DNA of 64,000 nucleotides from Punica granatum (lineage: Eukaryota; Streptophyta; Magnoliopsida; Myrtales; Lythraceae): NCBI RefSeq assembly GCF_007655135.1, contig NC_045129.1:9858001-9922000 (forward strand), in the 5' to 3' direction. The notes beneath the pieces are model-generated. The model ran no database searches, was not told the DNA's origin, and saw only the letters and a list, made by a program, of their open reading frames with translations. This document shows positions 27,229-38,050 of the stretch, one piece after another (position 1 is the first letter of the stretch; each line of letters begins with the position of its first letter). The position numbers were made by a program, and so were the translations under genes.

Positions 27229-29250
27229 ATGTACAAATTATCAACATGATAAGTAATTAACTAAATGACTTAAAAGTAAGTTTGTTTTTCAAAGATATAA
27301 AAAAAAATTATATAACATTGTGATAGCGTCAGTGTGTATAGCAATAGATAGCATGCTAAAAGAAATAATTAATTTCATATTAATGTAATTTTGAATGGAT
27401 AAAGATTGTTGCAAGTAAACCAATTTGATCATACTAAGGTCATTTGAAGATGAAATTACTAATTTCAGGAAATTGTGACTCATAATATATATATATATAT
27501 ATATATATAACAGCATTTGAAAATTAAAAGCCCATAAAACAATATTTTTAGAGCAAAAATAAAATTGCAAATTAGTAAATGCATGAATAGGATTATTTAT
27601 GATAAATCATTTTAATATGTTAATGATACGATAGATACATAATTCATATTGAATAAGACAATTAGTTGCAACATTATTATTAAATTATTTATACTTAGTC
27701 TAATGCATTGAAAATTATTATTTTGTATTTAAATTAATCTCTATTTTTATTAATACGAAATATTTTGTTAATAATGTGAGTAATTCCTATAAAAATTATA
27801 ATAGGTATGTGATAACGAACCCGTACAATGCACGGGATAGAAGAATAGTCTTCTATATGAAATTTTATGTTACAATTAGTAAAAGTGTTAGTACCATATC
27901 CATCAAATGATTTTTTTTTTAAATTCACCGAAAGAAGAAGATTTAGATAAAGAAATTACAATCAGGTGAATTATTAAAAAAATAAAATTAAATTGTTGAA
28001 AATCTTTATAATTTATTCAAAATCTGATTAAAACTTTCCAAAACCTTTTGTAATTTACTTTGTTCGTGAGTAATACATTCAAGAAACCCTCATGAAAAAA
28101 TTTGCTTAGGATATATATAATTTATTAAAACTAGTCGATTGGTTCGCACATTATGCAAATTAGTCGATAATATTATTTTAAAAATATATTAAAAGAGATC
28201 GAAAAGTTTAAAGATAATATTATCATTGGCGACTCACTAAAATCGTTAGTTGCCACCACAAATAAAGTCATTCATCAAACTCTTTTCATCTTTGATGGCT
28301 GATCACAACTACTTCCTCTTCTTCATCCCCTATATATCTTTGATTACTTGGTTTTAGAGAGAGAATATAAAGGATGGAGAAAATAATGGCAGATATAAGG
28401 TGTTTTATATTAAGAACTTTGGATGCAGAAAATAATTGATTTTGCACTTTTACTCTTCTACGACGTTGCGCATGAATTTTCACCAATTGTCGATTGGTAG
28501 CTAATCAAAAAGTCACAGCGACAGAAAGGAGGATTCATTTATGTGCATTTTTTGGAGAATTGTCTCTTCATAATTCAAAGTTATAATTTACTCCATATCA
28601 TTATAAAAAGACTTAACTTGGCTTCGAAGAATTATCTCAACTTTTTATATATCGTATATAGATATGTGCAATTTATTTGATTTTGAAGTACTATGCCACA
28701 TAATAATTATAAGCTAGGCTTTTCCCTCTACTACTGACGCTTTCATTGCAGCAAGGAATTATGGTTGTTACCGTCCAAATTCCAATCATCAAACGCCAGT
28801 TACAGATGTCTAAACTTGTTGAACTAGGTGGTGAAGACGTCTTTATACCTAACATACGTAATGAGAACATATTTATCTTATCTGCGAACGGGTTAATTTA
28901 ATAGTGCCTGCTAAGTTGAGACGATTGTATTCGAATAGTAATACGTTTTATTAAACACTCATTTAAAAAAAAAAAAAAAAGCAGTAGCGCCAATAGATCC
29001 CTGGCCAGCATCTCCTGTATTATATATAAACCACGTGATTATCATGCATCCATTTGATTAAAAAATCTCAGCCAATATCTAGAAAGATCGATCCATCAAT
29101 TTCAATAATAATAAGTATTATTATTATTATTTAATAATAATGAGATGACGTGGTACATACATAACCATGCACCGCCGTCCCACACAATCATATCCCACCA
29201 CCTCATAATCGTCCCACTTTACTCTTTCCCCTCCACGCCCCTCTGCTGCC
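27229..29250. other. AT-rich intergenic DNA, no gene seen
   Basis: No supportable coding sequence. An imperfect hairpin word CCCGTACAATGCACGGG lies near 27820. Positions 28950-29250 lead into the promoter of the LanC-like gene. Confidence 0.5.
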
Positions 29251-29252
29251 TG

Positions 29253-29284
29253 CTTCTTCTTCTTCTTCTTCTTCTTCTTCTTCT
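29253..29284. repeat. (TTC)n tract in leader of LanC-like gene
   Basis: About ten uninterrupted TTC/CTT triplets in the presumed 5' UTR, some 120 bases before the start codon. Pyrimidine-rich leader repeats of this kind are common in plants and often vary in length. Confidence 0.85.
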
Positions 29285-29406
29285 CCATTTCACGGTTCAA
29301 TCGTCTGTCGTCTTCCTTATAGCGAGAACGAGCTCGAAGCAGGGCAACCCATCGACCCTTTGTTTCTCTGTAGTTCAGAGGAGAGCGAGAAAGCTTAAGT
29401 TGAGAG

Positions 29407-32400
29407 ATGTCTTCGTCGGTGGTGGAGTTCGCTTCTTCCAACGATAACCATGAAGACCACAGCAACAACGACCGCCTCGACCTGATGGCGCTCCCGCCCG
29501 GCTCCGATCCGCCAGTCCACAACCTCTCCCTCCCCAGAGAGACCTTCCTCCGCGCCGCCCTATCCCTCAAGGACCAGGTACGTACACCACACGTATATAC
29601 TCCCAGTATCTCTGTACGTATCTACGACCGTGCCGTACATGGGTATGCCCCTGGTCCGTACGGGATAGTTCTTCAGCTTCCTGTCGTCAAAATTTTCCAT
29701 TTTCCATTTTCTTCTATTACTAGAAATCTTTTTTTTTTCCCCTTCTTTTTCCCCGTGGGAGGAATGGAATGGAATGGAGCGGGGGACTGATGTTTTCTTC
29801 GTCTGTGGATTGGGGTGTGAGTGAAGGTGGTGCAGGTAACGTGGTGGGAACGAGGTGGTGGCGTACGGTCCGGTCCTGACCCGACTGCCTATACGGGTCT
29901 GCTCGGGACGGCGTTCACCTGCCTGAGGTCGTACGAGGCCACCGGAAACCAGCAGGACCTGCTGCTCAGCGCCAACATCGTAGATGCGTGCGCGGCCTTT
30001 GCCCGTGCCACCTCTCGGTGAGTATCCGGTTCTCTGCAGAGAATCTCTTCTTTCCAGCTGAGTTTTCTGTCATATTTTATTGATTGATTGAGATATGGAA
30101 ATGTGAAGGATCCCAACAAACACGGGCACGGATTAGAATATGTTCTTCTGCAGAAAATTAATGTAAAATATGGTATCAGAAATATCGTCGATGTATTCCA
30201 TGCAATAACTTGTGGATTAAGGTACAACAAGTGGTTATTAAGGTGCAGCAACTGGTTAGAAGAGAAGTCACTTTCTCAGCAACACACTTTATTATATCTT
30301 GTCATCAAAATTTTGGAATTCCTATAAATAGTTAATAATATTTATGTGGATGGTTTGGGTGATGATACTGTTCTTTGCCCGAGTTTAGGCCCACGGTATG
30401 CGCCAATTGATTGAAGATTTGATTTTAAGTGGGGACAGATGATCCATCTGTTTCTACTAATAATTCCAGATCATTGCTGCCCCTTTCAGACGTGAAAATA
30501 TCTTTGTATTTATTCTTGTCATATCATTTGCTTTACCGTTTGAAGACATGAACCATCTAAGAACTTGAGAGCTCAGAATTGCTCTAAAAATCCAAACTTT
30601 GGTCAATTGCCGAGTCAATAAAGCCTCAATATATTCTCACTAAAAAAAAAAAGACCGAAGCTCAGAAAATTTAATCTAACATAGTTCGGATAATGTACTT
30701 TTAACTTAAATTGTGGAGAGAATTTTGTGGGTCCATGTAATAATAACTGAAATATTGTTTTGTGTTGATTTCACAGGCACGTGACATTTTTATGCGGGAA
30801 AGGTGGGGTATATGCAGTGGGAGCTGTAGTTGCCAACTATTTGAGGGACCATCAAAGGCGTGACTTTTTCTTGAACCTTTTCCTCGAGGTAATTAATTTC
30901 TCTATCTATTGTGTAAATCTGTAATTAATAACTTTTTTTGTTCTTTTTCATTATCTGTCATCCTTCCGAAAATTGCATGTGTATGTAAAACAATATCTGA
31001 TTGGGACCAATATTGATGGCAACGTAAGCCCCTGCTTTCAGGACCTAAATGGACCCATTGGACACGACATAATTCAGTCCTTGAATTACTATTCGCCATT
31101 GCTTGTGTTCTTGTTCATTCTGTATTTGTCCATTTTTAAGGTAGATACGGATACATAGTTATATTTTTCTAAAATTTTAAAACTTTCCACCAGAAATTGA
31201 TATTCTGTTCTGAATCTCGTTTAAGACATCAAAAGTTATTTTCATATATTTGCCGAAAACTAAGGGAAGTTTGCTTTCAGTAGCTTCATTGTAGAAATTT
31301 TGTAACTCAGATGGCCTCTGAAAGCATCTCATATATCAGCCTGTGAAGAAATAAAGATCACATATTTTTTACATTTCTGCTGATATTTTTTTTGAGTTTT
31401 TGTTTCAACTCTGGCAGAATATAATATTGGGATTTTCTTCTTCCCCTGGTGAATAAGCTTTTAGATTATGCGGTCAACATCTCAATCATAACAAAAGGAA
31501 AAGAAAAAACTTCATATCAAAATCTTAAGCATGTTGCGTGGACGTAACCTACTTTATCAGGCAAACTTCATGATGGATGCTCCAGAAACAGGGGAACATA
31601 TAAAAATTATTGCAATGATAAATTTACACACACACATATATATACACATACTAAATTACAAAGCATGCAGATTTGAATTATAGTTTTATGGAAGATAAAA
31701 TATCGGTTACATGCTACTGATCATTGGAAAGTAGCTCCTTTGAAGGGGTCAGTCATATGAGATGCATAGTCCCGTAAATTTGGCTCTATTTGAGGCCGTC
31801 GGATCTAACAGCCCCTATTAGGTGGAGCCCTCTGAGGTTTTATCAGTATCTTGTTTGGTGGGACCGTGAGTCTGCTGCTAATCTGTCTTTTATGGTTTTA
31901 GCATATTCCTTAGCAAAAGGTCCTATGCAGGATTTTAGATGTGAATTAATGGTACAAAACAAGTGAGTCATCATTTGATGCGGATGGTGATAGACTTAGC
32001 TAGTTCAACTTGAAGACGGTATCTAAAATCAGGATTCTTGAACTGCCTATATTCACATGAAATTGATCTCAGGGAGTCGGCGTAACTTGGTAGTTAGAAA
32101 TTCTTAATTAACTTAATGATATCTGATTATTGTGAATCGTCACAGCTCTGGACTTTCAAGGAATTTTGGTTTTGGATGCACTCTGTCAAACTCTATGATG
32201 GGCTTCACTGTGAATCTGTGATAGCTGACGAACCATATCATTCTTTCTTCTTGTCACAGCTAGCACAGGAGAGAGCCCTACCAGTGGGGCCCGAGGAGGG
32301 TGGGCTTGGGATGTCTTACGACCTTCTTTATGGCCGAGCAGGATTCCTATGGGCGGCCCTATTCATAAACAAGCACTTGGGAGAAGACACTATCCCGAAC

Positions 32401-33311
32401 GAGCTCCTAATGCCGATCGTAGATGCTGTCCTTGCTGGAGGCAGGGCAGGAGCATCGGACATCACAGCTTGTCCCTTGATGTACAGGTGGCACGGGACCC
32501 GTTACCTGGGTGGAGCCAATGGGCTTGCAGGGATCCTGCAAGTCCTCCTCCACTTCCCGCTCTCGGAGATGCGGGCTGAGGACGTCAAGGGCACTCTACG
32601 ATACATGAGGAGCAATAGGTTCCCCCACAGCGGGAACTACCCTTCGAGCCAAGGGAACCCGAGGGACAAGCTTGTGCAGTGGTCCCACGGGGCAACTGGA
32701 GTTGGCATCACTCTGTGCAAGGCTTCTCAGGTCAGTGGCAGCCACAGGATGGTTCTTGATTATTAGATTATGGAACCGTTCATTTTAGCGAACGAGCTTA
32801 TAACCTCCTCAGAATGGGAATACATTTTCCAAAAAATCCCGGGTTTTCATCGAGCCTCGAGAGGTCCCTAAAATCTGCTTTATGATGTAGGGGACGTGAA
32901 AGAAAACCTGAGTGAGAGAGTAGCCTTTTCTACAACAGAGCAAAATTGGCTAATCTATTACTTTTCCTTCCTCTGCAGGTGTTCCCAAACGATAGGGAGT
33001 TCCGGGACGCGGCCATAGAGGCAGGGGAAGTTGTGTGGAAGAGCGGACTAGTAAAGAAAGTGGGCCTGGCGGATGGCGTTTCCGGGAACTCCTACGCGTT
33101 CCTCTCTCTCTATCGTCTCACAGGGGAACCCATCTACGAGGAGAGGGCGAAGGCGTTTGCGGGCTTCCTGTACCACAACACCACAGGGCTCGTGAGATCA
33201 GGCCGGGCCGAGAACGCCTGCAGCCTGTACCAGGGGCTCGCGGGGACGGCGTGCCTGTGGTTCGATCTGTTCAATCCCGAGAACTCTAAATTTCCGGGGT
33301 ACGAGCTGTAG
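29407..33311 (+). CDS. GCL1: LanC-like protein, GCL1 type
   Basis: Exons 29407-29577, 29827-30017, 30777-30888, 32260-32730 and 32979-33311 join in phase to 425 residues, the usual LanC-like size. The alpha-toroid signature runs throughout: YTGLLGTAFTCL, GMSYDLLYGRAGFLWA, ANGLAGILQVLLHFP and GLAGTACLWFD. In LanC cyclases and human LANCL1 a zinc ion is held by WCHG and GLCHG motifs. Here these read W299-S-H-G and GLADG (Ala346, Asp347), so all three ligands are missing. From memory, Arabidopsis GCL1 has lost them too, which supports assignment to that clade over GCR2. Its biochemical role is not known to me; the early claim that the family are abscisic acid receptors is disputed. The start has no competing upstream ATG in frame. 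Confidence 0.93.
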
Positions 33312-34009
33312 AGCATGTGGGGAGGGCATCAGTTTGAAAGATGAGTGCCTTAAGGTCAAGATTGAGTTATGTGTGGCTCTAGTGAGTATATTCGACGGGT
33401 ATGTACGTAAAGAAGGCTTGCCCTCACTGGAGGAGTGGTGAGCAAGTTAACGAGGAATCTGAATTTAGTTAATGTATCTACTAGTAAATGAGTTAAAGTC
33501 GGAGTAAGACCGCCCCAAAGTGATTTTCATGTATAGCATAGCTCTGACGCCGTTCGATGGAAACAAATGTGATATAAAAATGAGAAACGATCGCATCATG
33601 GATCAGTTAAAACGCAGACGCGTGGAGATGCATCGAATCGAATCATCAAAACTGTGAATTTTATAATGAAGATAACTTTTTTTTGCTAAGTAAATAGATA
33701 TAATGAAGATGACGCCTCGGTCACTTCATAATCTATTACTTGGTCGTCATTAACAAAGGCTGGCAATTGAGGTTGTCTTGTCCTCAACTTTTAGTAGAGC
33801 CCAACGGCGTTAGTGGACGGTGGACCTGTTCGATAAGTACCATTTAAGGTTAAAATATGTAATTTGATATTCGTTTTTTTATTTGTCGGCAGGCATTTGG
33901 AATTGACATGGGAGTCCCCACTTCTTGGAAGGTCCATAAATTGAACTCTTACTCCATCCTCCGCGATCTAGATACGGTGACATCTGGAAGAATCATAAGT
34001 CTCAACTTC
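33312..34009. other. 3' UTR and intergenic DNA
   Basis: The first 250-300 bases are the likely 3' UTR of the LanC-like gene. Nothing further is recognised. Confidence 0.5.
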
Positions 34010-34440
34010 TGACACAGGGGATTACGGTTTCTTGCATTTAAATAAGATTTTAGAAAAAGAGAAATTTGTAAGCTTTATCAATAAAATATTATATCCCGAT
34101 TATTCTTTTCATAACATAAGCCTACAAGGCTTAAATAGAAATCCTAAGTACGACTAAGAATAGGAAGTTGTAATTCTAGAGATGATAAGAAAATTAATAA
34201 AAATTAAATCGTAAATATCCTAAAAATATTCTGGAGAATATTTCCTAAATATGTTCCTATCTAAACCTAGCCTAATAAAAATGTAAATAATCCTAATTTA
34301 ATTGTATTTATTCACTGATCAAGATTTTTCATCTTTCCTTTCCACCTTACAAGAATCCTTTTTTGATATACTCAATATATGCTTATTAGGGTTCGGGCCT
34401 CTTGAAGTCTATTCAGTCTGAAAATCCTTTGCATCGTATA
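34010..34440 (-). mobile_element. Possible solo LTR, Copia-like
   Basis: On the minus strand this block has the layout of a plant LTR: an A/T-rich upstream part and TATTTAAGCCTTGTAGGC as a TATA-plus-start region. A/T-rich transcript sequence then ends near CCCCTGTGTCA. No internal retrotransposon genes adjoin it, so it would be a solo LTR. I could not define a target duplication, and the ends are approximate. Confidence 0.4.
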
Positions 34441-34567
34441 CAATTTATAGTAGAGCTATCGAGATGACGTTCTTTTGAAAAATTGGGGGACTTCTTTCTC
34501 TCCGAACATGATACTTGACACACAAATTATGTTGATAGCAATATAAGAATCATGTAGCCTGGAAATC

Positions 34568-34775
34568 AATTTTTTTTTCGGTGTGAGCCCTAATATTTGA
34601 AAATTCAATTGAGCTCTGACTAATCCATTTGAGCCGGATCGACCCGTTAAGAAGTAAAGCTCTCATAAAATGGATTTTCTCCGGTTAGAACCGAACTTTC
34701 TTTGCTCCGTGGAGCTGAGGGTCCTCTTCGTCTAATAGGAAACTCCAAGCACTCGACCAGGAATATAACCCACAC
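34568..34775 (-). mobile_element. Diverged SINE copy, minus orientation
   Basis: It starts on the + strand with a T-run followed by CGGTGTGAGCCCTAATATTTG and contains CTAATCCATTTGAGCCGGAT, matching the body of the copies at 10055 and 26687. The head differs (GGTTAGAACCGAAC), so this may be a subfamily. Boundaries are approximate. Confidence 0.45.
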
Positions 34776-34851
34776 TTACGGGGAGACAAAGTAGTCGCAT
34801 GTCAATTTGAGCAAAATGAAGAAATGGACGACATCCCTCGGATAATAATAA

Positions 34852-35377
34852 GGGTTAATTATCCATAAAAAGTATAAAGTTTACACATTTTATTAATTCT
34901 AGTACGAACTTTTTTTGACCTAAAAATACACAAACTATCAAATTAATATCAATATTAGTACGGTGTCATCTTTTTTATTGGTGAGGCCTCAACAGCTACC
35001 ACTGCCCCTCAATCAAGGTCGCCTGTGATGACATATGTCGCCGCCGACCCCAATTGTGGGGTGATGGCCGTTGACGAGGCTCCCACCCCCGACCCTTCTT
35101 CCTTCCATTCTCGATTTTTTTTATTTTTATTTTTAATTTGGGCAATAAAGGTCTCACCGGAGGCCACCACCGCCCCTGTAGAGTCACCGGCGGCTACTGA
35201 GATCGTCTGCTACCCGGATCAAGGGTGGTGGCCAACAATTCCCATTTAAATTAAAGAAAAAGTTGGTGCGTGCTAATACTGATATCAAATTGATAGTTTG
35301 TGTATTTTTTAAATCAAGAAAAAAAGTTCGTGTTTGATAAAATGTAAATAGTTTGTATTTTTTTAGGTAATTAACCC
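34852..35377. mobile_element. Mutator-like foldback element, 526 bp
   Basis: Terminal inverted repeats of about 105 bp, roughly 80% identical, begin GGGTTAATTA at both ends. The 9-bp sequence TAATAATAA lies directly outside each end (34843-34851 and 35378-35386). Long inverted repeats with a 9-bp duplication fit Mutator-type transposons; the flanking repeat is low-complexity, which weakens that point. The core is GC-rich, with CACCACCGCCCC-like words and open frames on both strands. It could be captured genic DNA, but I do not recognise the product. Confidence 0.7.
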
Positions 35378-35724
35378 TAATAATAATAATAGCTTGTATA
35401 ATATTTAGAACACAAACTTACAAGGTCAGGCTTTTTATAGTAGGAGATTGAAACAATTGAAACCTTGTTCACTGTAGTCGATGAGAGATCCAATAGGAAA
35501 TCACGAATCAAATCAAGACAAGGTCTTCCCTCCATTTGCCAACCATGTTATTAATCAGAGGTTCTTGCTGGTAATTTGAGCTGAAAAAAACTCCAGGAAC
35601 ATTCGTTTGGAACTTTCTGTCAAGGTCATCATATTCGAGAATTCATATAGGCTCGGTAGAGCTCCCACAAACTCGATTTCATAAATTTACAAACTATGTA
35701 AGTTTAGGTATAAAAATTTATATA

Positions 35725-36111
35725 TCTATATTATTATATTGTAAAGACAGTAGATCAGGACTTTCGTCTCTCATCTTCCCAAAATGTCCATAATACTGAT
35801 GGGCCAATTTGTAAGTGTCTCCTGATAAAAAAAAACATAATTGTACGATCATAGCATAACTATGCACTTCCTCTCTTTTTCTTTCCCTCCCACTTTTCGC
35901 TCACTCTCTCTTTTTCTCCCTCCCAAAACCATTGTGTTAGGAGTGTTAGACATTTTTCTTTTACAAAAAGCAATATTTACTGGTCATTTTTGTTATAGAA
36001 AGCCATGCGAATTCAATTGTGAGTAGGAGAAAAATAAGATAAAGGGATTTAAGATATTCGATTAACGGGGAGTTTAATAAAAATCCTTACGTAGCGCAAG
36101 CATTAATCTAG
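35725..36111 (+). mobile_element. Probable non-autonomous Helitron, 387 bp
   Basis: The left end starts TCTATATTATTATATTGTAA, like plant Helitron 5' ends, and is preceded by A. The right end is CTAG followed by T, with an imperfect short hairpin (CTTACGTAGCGCAAG) seven bases before it. Helitrons insert between A and T, start with TC and end with hairpin plus CTRR, so all expected marks are present. The element has no helicase gene. Confidence 0.55.
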
Positions 36112-36742
36112 TATATTTTTAAATATATATACACCATAAGTCTAATTATTTATTCATAAAATATATAAAATTTGATCACTTGAACATGTAAAAACAAAAC
36201 TTCAACTTCATATAAATCCAAAATTGTATAATCTTTTCGATTATTATGAAAGTTCATAGGACGGGTGTAATGAAATAGAAATTATAATAGCTAATATAAA
36301 AGTATTAATAGTCTCATAATGAGTGTCGAACTAATATCCTCTTAATTATCTTAGGAAATCGTGCGTTAATACGTTACACTTTTTTTTTATGGCAATCCAA
36401 TTTAATATCCATATCGGACGTGGTAATTTTTAGGGTTTTGACAGAAGAAAAGAGAAATAATTCTGATGTTCTAATATCTCATTGGACTGGACGGAGCCAA
36501 GTTTTCAATTTTTTCTTTTAAGCAAGTCTTTAAAGTAGATTCTATCCAACTTGTGAATTTTCCGAATTCAATGAATTAATTCAAGAGTTCATTGAATCTA
36601 CCTCCAATTCCAAATTCACTCCGAATTTATTCGATTCCATCCTGTAAATTCTTAAATTTGTACTAACTCCTAATCAATTTGCAAATTTAATAATTATGCT
36701 TTCCGAGTCCAAAAAAAAAACTCTTATGCTTTAATGAACCGA
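36112..36742. other. AT-rich intergenic DNA
   Basis: No gene. About 36530-36680 consists of repeated GAATTC/AATTCA-rich words without clear structure. Confidence 0.5.
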
Positions 36743-37428
36743 CGCTACAACAAAAACGGCTTAGGGCGACTTTTTTGGGGCAGCCATAGATAACGACGTC
36801 AAAAGTTCGACACAATGGGGTTTGAGGTGACCCATAAGTAAACGTCGCCTAAAATGTGCTCTAGACGACCCATAGATAAACGTTGGTCACAATAGTGGCG
36901 AAAAGATGGGCATGGGGCGACCCATAGATAAACACTGCCTAAAGCACACTTTGGACGACCTATAGCGTAACATCAGCCCCAATAGTTGTGAAAAGATCAG
37001 CATACGCTGACGTTTGTGGAAATGTCGCAATAGGGTAATCCTGGGATGACTTTTTCTTATCGATCAGGAGGTTTGGTCGCCTAAAATTCAAAAACTGTAA
37101 GGAGGTTAAACTTTTGCCGACCTATGCCGTAACGCCACCCCCTCAAACATACGACGACATTTCTGTGGGTCATCAAAAGCCAATTATTTCAAATTTTTTA
37201 TCGATCCTACTGTCAACAACATGTTGGCTTTCGACAGATGGTAATTCATTATATGTCTAGTAGGAACTAGATGGTCGGGAATCCAGTTTATTTAAGCATC
37301 CGATTGATAGATTAATGAAATTGTCCATAAGCACTGTCTCTCTTTCTCTCCCACTTTGAAAACTCATTGGATAAATATTGGGTCGGTCATCCGATGTTTA
37401 CCAAGCCATTTATGACTGTCTCGATAGA

Positions 37429-37600
37429 TTTATTGCATTCGTGGTTGAGAACTCTACACTTAATGGGAAGTTTTATTGTTTGTGCCATCAATGCAACTAC
37501 GTGTCTATACATCCACTAGATATTGCATAAAATCATATTCTTGACCACTACTTTTTACAAGATTAAAAGCATTGGGTTTTCCATGGAGAATCGATTGAGA
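37429..37600 (+). pseudogene. CACTA transposase-associated domain relic
   Basis: One frame reads FIAFVVEN, then a Cys cluster CLCHQCN (compare CPCxxC in the family), and ends HWVFHGES, matching the conserved W-x-x-HGE of the transposase-associated domain of En/Spm proteins. Two in-frame TAA codons lie between the Cys cluster and the HGE motif, so it is dead. It sits within the CACTA element at the expected N-terminal side. Confidence 0.7.
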
Positions 37601-37784
37601 GGCTATTAATTCAAACAAGGCATCCTTTAAGAAGTTCACTAATGGCTCAAGCGATTGTAGACGATCAATTGCATGTACGAGAACTCGTTATGAATGCCTT
37701 TGGAATGAACAATAATAGTGAGCTCCAACTCGGACCATGAGCACCATCCATAAGCCATAGAGGTTTCATAAAGCTCAAAAGTGT

Positions 37785-38050
37785 GTGATGATTCTTGCCG
37801 ATGGCAAACTATATTACGAATGTTATGTAAGTATGATCGATTCGGGCTATTACGGTGATTTTTGGGTAACCATATTTAGATGTGATTGGGTTGACATTAA
37901 TTCCTCGAGAGGTTTGTATACAAATCTCGCGAGATTTGTGCAAGCAAGTTCGATTTGGACTATTACGGTGATTTTTGGGTAACCAAGTTTAGATGTGATT
38001 GAGTGCACATTAATTCATCGATAGGTTTGTATACAAATCTCGCGAGGTTT
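37785..38050 (+). pseudogene. DUF4216-like transposon fragment with internal duplication
   Basis: The frame carries YYGDFWVTIFRCDWVD, which resembles the YYG...F.C.WVD pattern of the DUF4216 segment in CACTA-encoded proteins. A second copy of the same stretch starts 113 bases later (TATTACGGTGATTTTTGG at 37848 and again at 37961). The second copy has a TGA after RCD. The fragment is therefore tandemly duplicated and decayed. Confidence 0.65.

Noticed and set aside
29127..29570. 147-codon minus-strand frame opposite the LanC-like first exon
   Set aside because: Lys run comes from the TTC microsatellite read in reverse; the rest is antisense of exon 1.
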